Positions 1 to 9,237 are shown, counted from the stretch's first letter. The stretch is 11,080 bases of DNA from Larix sibirica (GCA_004151065.3 NWUY0300068975.1:1-11080), one strand, 5' to 3'. The notes: a model not told the origin generated them from the sequence alone. Made by a program: numbers and translations.

Positions 1-440
1 TCCACAATTCAGTCTTCTTTGCTCAACATTCCTAGACTAAGGCAAGATCACCACCTTTGCCTTAAAATTGTCACAAATGTACCTCAGTCACCTTTCACAT
101 ATGTTGCCTCTTCTTGACTTGCTTGAACATTGATTTACTCAACCCCTTAGTGAGTGGATGAGTCTTAACGACCTTTTCTAAGCTCTGTAAACCTTCTAAA
201 CAAACAGATGTATCACCCTCAACTTGTCAATCTTCATGAATTAGAAGAGGACTTAACTCATGCAAGGCTTTGCAAACCTGTTCCTCAACCATGCCATTGT
301 CCTGCCCCTGAGAGTCTTGTTGGGTGAGTACTTTAGTGCACTACTTAGACCCAACACTTAAACTGTTTTTCTTCGAGAATGAGATTCCATCTAGCCCGCC
401 TCCTTTTTTCTACATGTTTCTGTGTGACAGATTGCATCTT
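1..440 (-). pseudogene. decayed coding-like relic, unidentified
   Basis: Read on the minus strand, this stretch holds successive open segments with protein-like composition. One runs from 440 to 348, includes a basic run (KRRRARW) and ends at a stop at 345-347. After a frame change, another runs from 340 to 230 (it includes VCKALHELSPLL), has a stop at 227-229, and continues from 226 to 98 (it includes KVVKTHPLTKGLSKSMF). Below 97 the frame is broken by several stops. The basic run followed by a hydrophilic tail recalls the C-terminal part of a retroelement ORF1 or Gag protein, but I see no zinc knuckle and cannot name a family. The relic probably extends beyond the left edge. It could also be a dead host gene fragment. 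Confidence 0.3.
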
Positions 441-991
441 GGTGTGTACCTTTGTTGTTGACCTTTGCAACTACTATCGGTGCAAGTTCAATTCTGCACC
501 CAATTTCTTGCTTTCAATACATCAAAATGCACAACTTTCTCAACAATAGGAAGGTCTTCAACCCTTCCTCAACTATCAAGTCACCCTCTGCAATCCAACA
601 CTTCCAACTCCCTCATTGATCTCGGCATCTTTTCTAGTACACACAAGATCCATCCCCAATCTTCCTAGGCACTAAACCACCCTAAGGAAAATGTTAATGA
701 GAAGAAGTTGATAGATGGCCATTGCATCCATTGCCCTCAAATGTTCCAACAACCTATCCAATGTCTGTTAAGTTCAATGAGCCAGCCAAAAAAATCCATA
801 CCTCTTGTTAAGAGAGACATGTATGCAGCAGTACTTTAGTCGCATTCAACCAACTGGGTCATCCTAACAATCATCCTCAAATATGTCCAAGGAATGCTCT
901 ACATCACCAAGGGACCACTCGACCCCAACATAACAAATTACCAAGCCCAAAATGTATCCTAAATAAGAAAAAAGGAGAGAGAGAAAAGAAT
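441..991. other. no gene recognised
   Basis: I see no convincing gene here. The minus strand between about 670 and 440 has short open pieces that may continue the neighbouring relic upstream, but they are broken by stops and changes of frame. The plus-strand frame at 465-668 lies over that minus-strand material and has no recognisable protein character. The last 30 bases before the palindrome are a purine-rich A/G run (about 962-990). Confidence 0.5.
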
Positions 992-1354
992 CTTTTGGTA
1001 TTTTTGCGATAACTTTCGTTCCCGAATATGGAATTGGGAGCTCTCGGTACCATTGGAAAGGCCTTGATGAGAACTACAATTTTCATGTTTTGAGTTTTAA
1101 AGGTTCCCCACCGATTTTTCCCGGTGGGTATTTTCTTATTTTTGGGAGAAAAAACATCTTTTGAACAATTCCCGGAATCTTTCAAAAGATGTTTTTCTCC
1201 CAAAAATACTAAAATGCCCACCCCAAAAAATTAGTGCAGAATCTTATAAAACTCAAAACATGAAAGTTTTATCTCTCATCAATGCCTTTCTAATGGTCCA
1301 AGAAGTGGCCAATTCTAAGCTCAGCAGTGAAAGTTATCACAACAATACCAAAAG
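992..1354. repeat. 363-bp near-palindrome (MITE or foldback-like element)
   Basis: Two arms of about 170 bases are inverted copies of each other around a dyad at base 1173. The outer ends are CTTTTGG (992-998) and CCAAAAG (1348-1354), exactly symmetrical about 1173. The inner 1138-1164 and 1182-1209 pair almost perfectly, with one extra A in the left arm. The centre ATTCCCGGAAT (1168-1178) is itself palindromic. Outer parts are more diverged but pair clearly; for example CATGTTTTGAGTTTTA at 1084 matches the complement of TATAAAACTCAAAACATG at 1245-1262. There are no intact genes and no clear target duplication. The symmetry, size and AT-rich surroundings suggest a MITE or foldback element, while a locally formed inverted duplication is the alternative. 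A transcript crossing it would fold into one long hairpin. Confidence 0.8.
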
Positions 1355-2594
1355 TATATAATAATTTTTTTGTTTGTTTAGTACTTCAAGGTAACTTTAT
1401 TTAAAATTAAATGTTATTTATTTTTCTTTTTAAAATATTAATTATATATTTTAAAGGACTTGGAAGTAGTGATAATATAAAATACTCTATATTTATTATT
1501 TGAAGTAAATTTGTCGTATTTCAAGAGGAATTTTCATGATCTTAACCAAGGTGAGGTTTATATGGATTTAACTATTGTTGAATAAAAGTATCACACATAA
1601 GCAACATTGAATTCTATATGCCAAAATCAGCAATAATTTTGGACCAAAATTGTTGAAATTCTATTGGTTTGAGAAATCCAACTCATCCATGGCACATTGT
1701 TTATGAGGTCCATTTTAGACCCCAAATTTACTCTAATGGTGATTACAATTAGAACAATACTTAGCATTGTTGACCCTATTGTGAAAGTTTTCCACCATGG
1801 GAATTCTTTTAGGCTCTATGGTATTCATCATGTGCTTGAAGGTCTCCAAACTCTTGCCACTCCATCATAAAGAAATAGTGCAAGTACATCCACCGTGTAT
1901 AGTTTAGGTTTTCCATATGTTTCCTCTCTCCCTCCACCTCATCCAACCCCTCATGATTCAAATGATTTTTCATTTATGCTAAATTGAACCTAACAAATTT
2001 GATACACTAAAGCAATTACCCTATCTTGCATGATGCAGCTTGGTCAACCAAGCCTACCAAATTCCCATGAAATATTCCTAAATTGTAAGGTAGAATTGGG
2101 GAGGACTCCATCAACCATGTGATTAATTTTATATATGGTGTTCCCCTAATAGAATAATAGAGGACTACGTTAGCCTTATGCTATCCCAATGCACCATTAC
2201 TAAAATTTCGGCCAAGTGGGATGCATGACATGTTGTTGGGACATACATAACATTTGCATCTATAGTTAAGGTATTTTTGAAGTTTTCTTATCACCCTACT
2301 ATATGTGTTGTGACAATTATAATGAAGCACAAGTATACCACAAGGAGGAAGGAGAGAGTGGTGTCTCACTCATGTTAGGGAAAATTGAAAAACCCTAGGG
2401 GGAGGATGGGAAGAGGTAAGACAAAAGTATACTAGATTAATTGGAGTTTTAGTTTTGATTAGTTCTCTAAGGATGTAGGTGGATTAGGGTACTTATTTTA
2501 TGTTTTACATAAAATGGGATATAACAAAAAATTAAAAAAGGAAATCAAACAAACCTAGGGTTAACTTCTCAATCTATTTTGGTGAGCTAATTCA
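1355..2594. other. AT-rich intergenic stretch, no gene recognised
   Basis: No coding relic, RNA gene or repeat partner within the window is seen here. The part at 1355-1520 is especially AT-rich, with long A and T runs of the kind found in matrix-attachment regions, but that is only a compositional remark. A small stem (1631-1642 with 1644-1655, CAATAATTTTGG against CCAAAATTGTTG) is present. Two CCTAGG-centred motifs (around 2392 and 2558) resemble plant telo-boxes but have no supporting context. The stretch ends at TTCA, just before the TG that opens the outer retrotransposon. Confidence 0.5.
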
Positions 2595-3888
2595 TGTATG
2601 ATATAGAATCATCCAGTCGAAGAGTTAGGCACCAGAGAGTAAGCTTGATTTTGACAAAGGATCATAATTTTTGGACATAAGGTATAGTTTTTTGCAAGAG
2701 AAGGATGCATGTAGATGTCTAAGGGAATACATAGAGAAGGACGTGCATGCATCCACTAGGATATCAGAGGCAAGTGTAGTCATCTTAGATGAAGGAAAGA
2801 ACCTGATGAAGTAGTGGGGAGGTTAATTTGTGAGCAATCACAGTCATTCAATGTGTTATCAATAATGATCTCAACCATCTTATCAAGTGGCATCAAATGC
2901 TAGTGAATCGGTGATAGCTAATCAAAGGTCATCCATCGAGGAAAATTATTGACGTGCCTAGAAAGGAATAGAAAGGAAGTGAAGAATTTCGATGTATTAG
3001 GACCTAGCATGTGGGAATTAGGGGCATCGTGAACTAGATACAAAGAGAACATCATCATAGTTATCACATTAGAAGTGGATCATTAAGATGATTGGTCGAG
3101 ACCTCATGTTGGAGGAAATTGACATAGCAACGAGGCCTTAGCAAAGGCATGGCATCAAAGAGGATTTCTGAAGAAGTAGATCCCAATATTGCTTCAGGGA
3201 ATGGCATCGATATTGTAATATGAAGAGGGAATGGATGGAAACTCAAGTGTGAGGAGCTGATCGATTAGGGATCCATTTGCATTTAGGAGGAATGAAGATC
3301 GAACAGGTACAATGGTCGAAGGATATAGAAGGAACAGATTTGGAGGCAATATTTATGAAGGTTGGTACGAGATAATGATGAGGATATGGGGAAGGATTCT
3401 ACTCTTACATTCGAGGCGAGTTTGGGTAAGGATCAATGATATCACCATAATGTCACAATAATGTGAAGAGATGAGAGAATCATGCCAAGGGTTGATGCGT
3501 ATCTAGAAAGTTTTAGAAAGGAGAAAGAAGCCTTGAGAGATGAGTAGGGTCCCAAGTAAAGGGAGACAATAAAAATAGGAGAAGACATGAAAAAAGAGTC
3601 TTGACATTGGTAAGGAAGAGATAGGAGGAAAAGTCTCCAAAGGAAGTAAGTATCTTGAGTAGAGACACGAAGTGCGGCTAGTCTGTGGAACATCAGGAAA
3701 CCATATGTAGGTTGTGTGAGGGAAAAGCATAGACGTAGTTGTTTATGTAGTTGCTAGCTGATACTAAGCGTAGTAATCCAAGGTGAAGTGAGTGTGTGAG
3801 GATAATAATGGATCGTCGAACCCTTTTATGATGAATTTCCTAGTTGTAGCACAATTGTAATGATTTCTTATTGTGCATAATAGTTGAA

Positions 3889-3904
3889 GGGGCTTTGGAG
3901 CCCC
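3889..3904 (+). promoter_or_regulatory. GC-rich hairpin upstream of LTR TATA box
   Basis: GGGGCT and AGCCCC form a perfect 6-bp stem around a TTGG loop, 25-30 bases before the TATA-like sequence. The other LTR has GGGC (10903-10906) and GCCC (10914-10917) at the matching place, so a shorter version survives there despite local divergence. A role in promoter function or RNA structure is inference. Confidence 0.4.
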
Positions 3905-3929
3905 TATTATCGCATGACTCTATGTCGAG

Positions 3930-3940
3930 TCTATATATGA
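3930..3940 (+). promoter_or_regulatory. TATA-like box of outer 5' LTR
   Basis: TCTATATATGA lies about 140 bases before the 5' LTR end, a plausible place for the LTR promoter. The matching part of the 3' LTR (about 10942-10955, TTTGTATGTAAATT) has lost the good TATA sequence. Confidence 0.5.
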
Positions 3941-4072
3941 ACACAAACTCATGTGTGTGTGTTTGTGTGCATAATTCGTATGAAGAAGGACTAGCTACTG
4001 AGTCCTCTCGACCTTGTTCATAGGATAACCGTATTGTGCATTGTGATTCCTCAGTGTCAGTGATGTTACTTG

Positions 4073-4088
4073 TGGTGTTAGAGCAGAG
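4073..4088 (+). other. primer-binding site, initiator Met tRNA type (outer)
   Basis: TGGTGTTAGAGC matches the complement of the plant initiator methionine tRNA 3' end (TGGTATCAGAGC) at 10 of 12 bases; both differences are transitions. It lies where the direct repeat would end and so fixes the 5' LTR border and plus-strand orientation. Minus-strand DNA synthesis would be primed here. Confidence 0.7.
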
Positions 4089-4476
4089 AATCTTGTGTGA
4101 TTCTGAAGAAGTTGCAAATCCACAGTTGCGATTGTGGGTACCGTTGTATAAGATTTGTGAAGAGATGAAGATGACAACTCCAACTGCGGTTGGATAGAGT
4201 TGTGATGATATATCCAAAGGCTGGGTAGATCTATCAAGAGTATAAGAGTAAGAAAACCCCTTGAGAGTATTGAGAGTTGACATAGATCTGACAAGGAGGT
4301 CGAGTAGAGTTTCCAATTAAAGTGAAGATCCCACTTGAAGGTGGAATGTGGAATTGATTTCTGCATAAGAAGCTAAAAAGATAACAGTTCTAGTAGAGAG
4401 AGTGGGTATAATTGTTAGGAGGATAACTTGTTGAGGAATTTATCAGAGAGAAACTGCACATTTAGAAGGTGCAGAA
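4089..4476 (+). other. untranslated leader of outer element
   Basis: This lies between the primer-binding site and the first Met of the decayed frame. All frames are broken. The long minus-strand frames over 3840-4366 cross the LTR border and have no protein character, so I treat them as chance. Packaging signals would be expected here but cannot be recognised. Confidence 0.45.
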
Positions 4477-5688
4477 ATGGACTGCAAGAGATGGTCAAGA
4501 ATGGGAATCGTGACCATAGGGAGATCATGGGAAGTGATGGTTCCCATAGATATATGTGATGAGCTGAGAATAGTAGCAAAGGTAGTAGCTATGGAGGAAT
4601 ATCAGGGTGTCGACAATCCCTTGAGATGTGATAAGATACTAAATCTCTTGATGGAGAAGAAAAGAAGCCTCATTGTGGAGGAGATGAGGAATATTAACAA
4701 CTTACTTATGGAGAGGCTCGAAGTGATAGAGTAGGTACATGATGCATGACGTGTCTAGCCATGTGATGAGAAATAAGGTGATGTGGAAGAATAGGTAATG
4801 GTGTGATACATTGATAAATAAGAGGAAGAAGAGACAAATCATGATCGCTATGAGATGATGAGAGTAGTAGAGGAGACTAATGAATCCCTATAGAAATAGG
4901 AGCGAGATGTATAAATATTCTTCGGAGAAGAAGAGAACATAGATTCCGAGACCCATGAGGGTGGAGAAGAGGAGAGATGTGGTGTAGATATTACAAAAGA
5001 AGTTGAGGAAGAAGACCTTGCAATGGACAAGGTGGAATACAAACCAAGGGATGAAGATGCATTGGAAAATTGGTTTGAGGAAGGATAGAAGGAATATGGA
5101 TATGGTGCATGCATGAGCATAGAGAAAAGAAAATACAGCAAGGATGAAGCTTCCTATGAGGAGAAAAATGGCATTGTTTCTGTGAAGGAGGAGGAGACAG
5201 AAAAACCTACAATGTCGGGAGAGAATGCAGTGGAGGATGAAGGAATAAATGAATGGAAATTAGAGTTGGATTCCATGGAAATGTGGCTACATGGATATGA
5301 TAGTACCAAGGAGAAGGTAAACATAGGATTTATCGAGGTTGCAGTGCAGACTGTAGAAGGATAACTGGGTGCAAAGATCCTAGGCACGATTGTGAGCTAT
5401 GAGGAGACAAATGAGGGAGAAGTTGTAGTTGTTTTGATGGAGATCAATAAAAATGATAAGTATTATGAAATAGTGGTCCCTGGTTTTAATAACCATGTGA
5501 ATGATTATGAGTGTGCAGGTGCAGAAGCTGACAAGACAAAAAACATCAAGGTTTGCAAGAAAAAATAGAGCGTAGAGAGTAGCCATAGATCTACCGAAGG
5601 AATAAAAGAGGAGAGAAAGAGCCATGCTAGGGTAAAAAGGCTACATGTTGATAGCAAATAGTACATTGAGAAGAAGAGAAGAAAGTGA
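4477..5688 (+). pseudogene. decayed acidic Glu/Lys-rich ORF of outer element
   Basis: One plus-strand frame holds together over about 400 codons, although stops break it. It is open at 4477-4731, shattered from 4732 to 4914, then open at 4915-5085, 5089-5361 and 5365-5565, with further stops at 5566, 5659 and 5686. All the open segments share the same frame, so no net frameshift has occurred. The N-terminal part has a helix-rich look (LMEKKRSLIVEEMRNINNLL). The middle is very rich in Glu, Asp and Lys. Next comes a short beta-like segment (VVVVLMEINKNDKYYEIVVP), and the C-terminus is basic with KKKRRK-like runs. I do not recognise a family: there is no zinc knuckle and no enzyme motif. It may be a highly diverged Gag, an accessory protein or a captured host gene fragment. 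Most stops are one C-to-T change away from Gln or Arg codons. Confidence 0.6.
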
Positions 5689-5807
5689 CAGTTGAGGCCA
5701 TAGAAACAAGCATGAAGGTAAATTTGAAAATGAAGAGGAAGAGGAAGTTGAACCCACACACCTACGATGGATTTTGGAATTGGCAGCATGAGGACATGAT
5801 TTTAAAT

Positions 5808-5818
5808 AAGAAAGGGAG
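5808..5818 (+). other. polypurine tract of outer element
   Basis: AAGAAAGGGAG stands directly before the point at 5819 where homology to the 5' LTR begins. This is the standard place and composition of the plus-strand primer of LTR elements, and it supports both the border and the orientation. Confidence 0.7.
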
Positions 5819-6063
5819 TAATGATGCAGAAGCATCTAGTCAAAGAGCGAGATGATGGAGAGTGACTATGATTTCAGCGAAGGATCAAAATTTCCAGAAA
5901 CAAGGTTTAGTTATCCATAGGAAAAGGACGCATGGTGACGTCCAAGGGAAGGAATTTGCTAAGATATCATAGGTAGGTGTACCTGTATGATCGATGGTGG
6001 AAAGAACCCAATGAATTACTAGGTAGGTTGAGTTGGAAGTGATCATAGACATTTTATCTATTA

Positions 6064-6137
6064 TTGGGTGTGATCCATGTCTCTAGATCAAGCAACATTG
6101 TTGGGTGTGATCCATGTCTCTAGATCAAGCAACATTG
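6064..6137 (+). repeat. 37-bp perfect tandem duplication
   Basis: The unit at 6064-6100 (beginning TTGGGTGTGATCCATG) is repeated without a single change at 6101-6137. The 5' LTR of the same element has no such doubling at the matching place. The two units are identical although the host LTR has diverged greatly from its partner, so the duplication is much younger than the insertion, or an assembly error. Confidence 0.95.
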
Positions 6138-6396
6138 GAGGTTGGAATATTGTCAATACCTCATTGAAGGTAATCCATTGGATCAAATTATTGATATGTG
6201 TAGAAAGAAAGAGTGATTGAGTGAAGACCTCCAATGTATCAAGAAATGGCATGTTAGAAGTTGAGGCAGTGAGAACTAGATCTAGAGAGTGCGACATCAC
6301 AATTATTCCATCAAAAGTGGCTCATCAAGAGGAATGGCTTATATCTCATGTTGGAGGAAGCTGACGTAGCGATAAGGCCTTAGAAAAGGCATGCCA

Positions 6397-6401
6397 TCAA
6401 A
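6397..6401 (+). repeat. left target site duplication of inner element
   Basis: TCAAA borders the inner element on the left, and TTAGA (10168-10172) borders it on the right. The empty site in the outer 5' LTR reads TCAAAGAGGATTT (3155-3167). The right flank TTAGAGGGGATTT aligns to that sequence at 10 of 13 bases, all differences being transitions, so the right copy has decayed from TCAAA. Confidence 0.65.
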
Positions 6402-6762
6402 TGTTGGAACCATTGGTTAGTTGATAACCTCATATTATCATATTGTAGATTCAACTGTTAGAGGGAGTCGACTAATTGACCATCATGGAGTTGACAATGT
6501 CTAGTTTGGGATTTCAAATCCACATTTTATGGAAGGTTATGGTCAGCTCGACTTATGTGGTCCCATTGTTATTCATTTGGACCTTCACCCAAACCTATTT
6601 ATATATTATCCTTCTTGGATTAGTCTATCATGGAATCATAGAGATCAATGCGCTCTCTTAGAGATTGGACCATTGTGCTTAAGTGAAAATAGTGTTTGTT
6701 GACACCACCACTCTCTTGAAAACTATGTTGTCACTTTTGTTGTTTTTCTTCTTATTCCAATA
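6402..6762 (+). repeat. 5' LTR of inner element
   Basis: 361 bp, opening TGTTGGAACCATTGG and ending TTCCAATA, where the 3' LTR has TTCCAACA. Two blocks are identical between the LTRs: 28 bases at 6505-6532 (begins TTTGGGATTTCAAATCC) and 22 bases at 6582-6603, just around the TATA-like sequence. The short frame at 6476-6661 is an LTR shadow. Confidence 0.87.
6596..6607 (+). promoter_or_regulatory. TATA-like box of inner 5' LTR
   Basis: CTATTTATATAT lies in the middle of the LTR, directly after the conserved CCTTCACCCAAACC block. The 3' LTR has CTATTTATAGAT at the matching place (10000-10011). Conservation together with position makes a promoter plausible. Confidence 0.5.
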
Positions 6763-6774
6763 TGGTATCATAGA
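6763..6774 (+). other. primer-binding site, initiator Met tRNA type (inner)
   Basis: TGGTATCATAGA directly follows the 5' LTR end and matches TGGTATCAGAGC, the complement of the initiator Met tRNA 3' end, at 10 of 12 bases including the first eight. This fixes the LTR border and the plus-strand orientation. Confidence 0.8.
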
Positions 6775-7162
6775 TTTTTTGTTTTCATGATTAATGGTTT
6801 GTAGAGTTATTGAGTTTCATTAGATGATAATGGTTTAATGAGTTGCATTTTGTTTATTGGGCCTAAGAGAATGGTGATACGTTGAATTCGACCATCATAC
6901 CCTAATTTTCCTTGATCTAAATTCTTTGGGTATTTTAGGTTTGATGCATTAGTATTGGAATATCTAGAGTGCTCATTGATCGGGGTGAGTCAACTTACAT
7001 GGGGAAGATGCAACAATTGAGAGGATTGTTGTTCTCAGAATTATGGTGAACTGTGGCATGCCCTAGATGATGAAATCTTGGAAGATCTAGGTAATTATTT
7101 TTCCCTAGCCAAATCTATTGAGATGTATATCTTTTTTCTTGATGTAAGAGAAGGTTGTACTG
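6775..7162 (+). other. leader of inner element, no clear frame
   Basis: No sustained frame is seen. A short coding-like piece in a different frame (about 7111-7220, including KSIEMYIFFLDVREG) may be a frame-shifted start of the following relic. Nothing else can be recognised. Confidence 0.4.
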
Positions 7163-9180
7163 TTGGATTTCGACCAAAGAAATGTGTGGTTGAAGGGGAA
7201 TTGGACATGATTTGGAGAATATCTTGAAGACCTCATATATGATCAAATAGATACCTATAAGCATGATATACCAGAGGTTAACACATTGGTACAACTTCTG
7301 TTTCCCTATAAAATTCCTTTCAGTTTACTTCTAGAGCCATCGACTAGATGATGAATCATTTGGATGGTTGAGTTGCATCTTGGAGAAGACAATTGGCTAC
7401 TTTATTAGATGCATCATGCCCTAATTTATGAAATCTGGAGATATCAAAGTTGTACATATTGGTCACATGAAGGTAATTGACTAATCTTTGACTAGTTTTT
7501 GTTTAACTGACTAGCAGTCAGAATGTCCTTTGATTGGTTTCCTTTGGATTAACTTATTGAGCCAAGACTAGAAGGATATTTTGGAATTTGTGCATTCGAC
7601 TTGAAGTTGCTTATTATTGTAAGGAATAATAGTGAGTTTTTCCTTGGCTGTGTGAAACTTTGAATTCTATTGAAGATGGGTTCCCTTGACGAAGATGAAG
7701 CCTGGATCTTGTTGACATTGAAGGAGGTTAGTGAGAAGAATGCTGTTGCTTTACAAGCATCCCATGGTTGTCTTCACCGATAGGTTGTTTTCTTGTAGGA
7801 TACTATTTCCTTGTTGCGAACAGAGAATGAAGGACTAAAGAATTAGTTGAAGATTTGTTATTTCTTTCTATAAGATGACTCTTCTCTTTTCTAGAATGTA
7901 TTTTTCTAGATCTTGGAGGAGAGATATAGAAATATTGTTTACCTAGAAAACACCATGGAAAATATTTTCCAAAATATTTTTAACGAATTTGGGGACAAGA
8001 TAAACCTAGTTGAACATATGGAGGAGGAGGTTAAGGCTCTTTCTTATACATACGATGTTGACCTGAAGGAGAAATTGTAGACTAGAATAAAATAATATCC
8101 AACTAGCTAATGAGGTTTCCCATTTGCAAGACTCTGGTGATGAATTCATGAAGAAGCTACTCCTATTCAAGTAGACACTAAAAATATGTTTGATGAATAC
8201 AAGGCCCTAAAATAATATTATGATTCTTTGTTGTTATAGCTAACTGAGAAAGATGAAACCACTCAGGGATTCTAGGATTCCAAACAAAATCTTGAACTGG
8301 AGATTAGATGACTGCAAGAAGTTGAGAAGAATACTATTGGTGCTATTGAGATTTGAGGATCACTTGTTACTTCTTCTACCTTTGATGATCTTATGTGTAG
8401 CCCACTTGTTTGTAAACTACATAACTATAAGAAATTTGTTGTTGATGTTGTTATTTCATATCATGATTTGTTGGCTACTAAAGCTATTTCTCCTAGTATT
8501 GAGAAATCCACTGTTGGTATAAGGTCCTAACTGTTGAGAAAAATGGGATATACTAGAGGAATCGGGAAGAATCGACATGGTATTGCTTCTCCTATTGTTC
8601 CTGAAATGAAATCACCTAGAATCGATCTTGGATGTGATGTTGCTACACCTAGTTTTGGTAATACCAGGAGAGTATTATTTGTTTCTAGAGGTGTTCAAAC
8701 TAGGGTTTTGGAAGAGAAACATGATGTTGTTTATTGTGTTGAACATATTAATGAAATGGTTATTTGAGATAGGCCATAAATTGAGAATTTTGTTACAAAT
8801 GAAATTGTTATTGATATTTAGGGTTTTTCTCCTCCTGACAATGAACTAGAACCTAATCCTACATCACCTATTTTTCCAGGAGCATAAATTCATGCCATAT
8901 CGTAATCCTCAATTCCTAATCAAAAGAATTGGATGAATTTTCCCATGAACTAGAATTCTCGAAAAGATGGAAACTTTTCTTTCAGAACTTTGTAGAAAAT
9001 ACCTAAAAAAATGAACCATGGATCAATGCCAACTAATTAGATATATTGTGGTTGGATTGATGGAAGATAATGGAATACGTTGAATAGATGCATGGGTAAT
9101 TCATATAGATGTGTGTCATTGAATGTACAGTCATACAATGATCCTCTTTCCTACTTTTGATTACTTTGGAGTGATCGACT
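7163..9180 (+). pseudogene. decayed coiled-coil and G-patch-like ORF of inner element
   Basis: A single frame can be followed from 7163 through many stops to about 9180, with a local shift around 8085-8165. Readable pieces include EYLEDLIYDQIDTYKHDIPE (about 7223), EGYFGICAFDLKLLIIVRNN (about 7575), DEDEAWILLTLKEVSEKNAV (7688), an open run of more than 50 codons around 7917-8075 with LVEHMEEEVKAL, and an 81-codon open run from 8531. The middle has the heptad-like, Leu/Glu-rich look of a coiled coil. A G-patch-like motif follows at about 8528-8640. There is no reverse transcriptase, integrase, RNase H or protease signature. It most resembles a Gag-like or structural protein, but the family is not recognised. 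Stops are largely TAG or TAA in places where CAG or CAA would read through. Confidence 0.6.
8528..8640 (+). other. decayed G-patch-like motif
   Basis: The translation contains LLRKMGYTRGIGKN, then HGI, then SPI, then PRIDLG, matching the G-patch pattern of hydrophobic-x-x-MG-aromatic, G-x-GLGK, GI, P and a closing GLG. Several hallmark glycines are lost: GLGK is reduced to GIGK and the closing GLG to DLG. G-patch domains bind nucleic acid or helicases and occur in some retroelement polyproteins. The motif lies in the longest stop-free run of the relic. Confidence 0.5.
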
Positions 9181-9237
9181 AAGGCTCGACCAAATATGAC
9201 ATTCGATTAGATTATAAACTAGGATATTCATCGACTG

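Larger units (their letters stand above)
2595..4072 (+). repeat. 5' LTR of outer element
   Basis: This is the uninterrupted copy of the direct repeat, 1,478 bp. It opens with TGTATGATATAGAATC, aligned with TAATGATGCAGAAGC at the start of the 3' LTR. Its right border is set by the primer-binding site at 4073. The expected terminal CA has decayed. Matching landmarks in both copies include CTCATGTTGGAGGAA (3101 and 6346), the AAGGATTCTAC block (3392 and 10404), GAGTTTGGGT (3418 and 10430), AATAGTTGAAGGG (3879 and 10893) and a short TG tract (3952-3973). It contains the empty target site of the inner element at 3155-3159. Decay is heavy, and no LTR-internal frame is convincing. Confidence 0.82.
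5819..6401 (+). repeat. 3' LTR of outer element, left part
   Basis: Matches 2595-3159 of the 5' LTR. The opening TG has become a single T (TAATGATGCAG against TGTATGATATAG). It stops exactly where the inner element begins, after ATGCCATCAAA, matching ATGGCATCAAA in the 5' LTR. It is longer than its partner segment largely because of a 37-bp tandem duplication (6064-6137). Alignment is clear at GAACTAGAT (6270) and GTTGGAGGAAGCTGACGTAG (6350). Confidence 0.82.

Noticed and set aside
2388-2565. Telo-box-like AAACCCTAG and CCTAGGGTT motifs as a plant promoter
   Set aside because: There are only two short hits with no TATA box, start codon or coding region downstream; a retrotransposon LTR begins at 2595 instead.
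3442-3730. Overlapping minus-strand frames rich in Leu, Phe and Ser
   Set aside because: They lie antisense inside the outer 5' LTR and have partners at 10423-10744 in the 3' LTR. The purine-rich plus strand simply gives few stops in the complement, and indels between the copies do not respect codons.
3840-4366. Minus-strand frames of 158 and 123 codons
   Set aside because: They span the LTR end and the primer-binding site of the outer element, have no protein-family character and overlap each other in different frames.
4848-5835. Series of minus-strand frames rich in Ser, Leu and Phe
   Set aside because: They are the complement of the Glu/Lys-rich plus-strand relic, whose GAA, GAG and AAG codons read as TTC, CTC and CTT on the other strand.
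8253-8522. 89-codon plus-strand frame with Leu-rich, membrane-like composition
   Set aside because: It is out of frame with the G-patch-like relic, which reads through the same bases in the neighbouring frame; the hydrophobic look comes from TTG-rich sequence.
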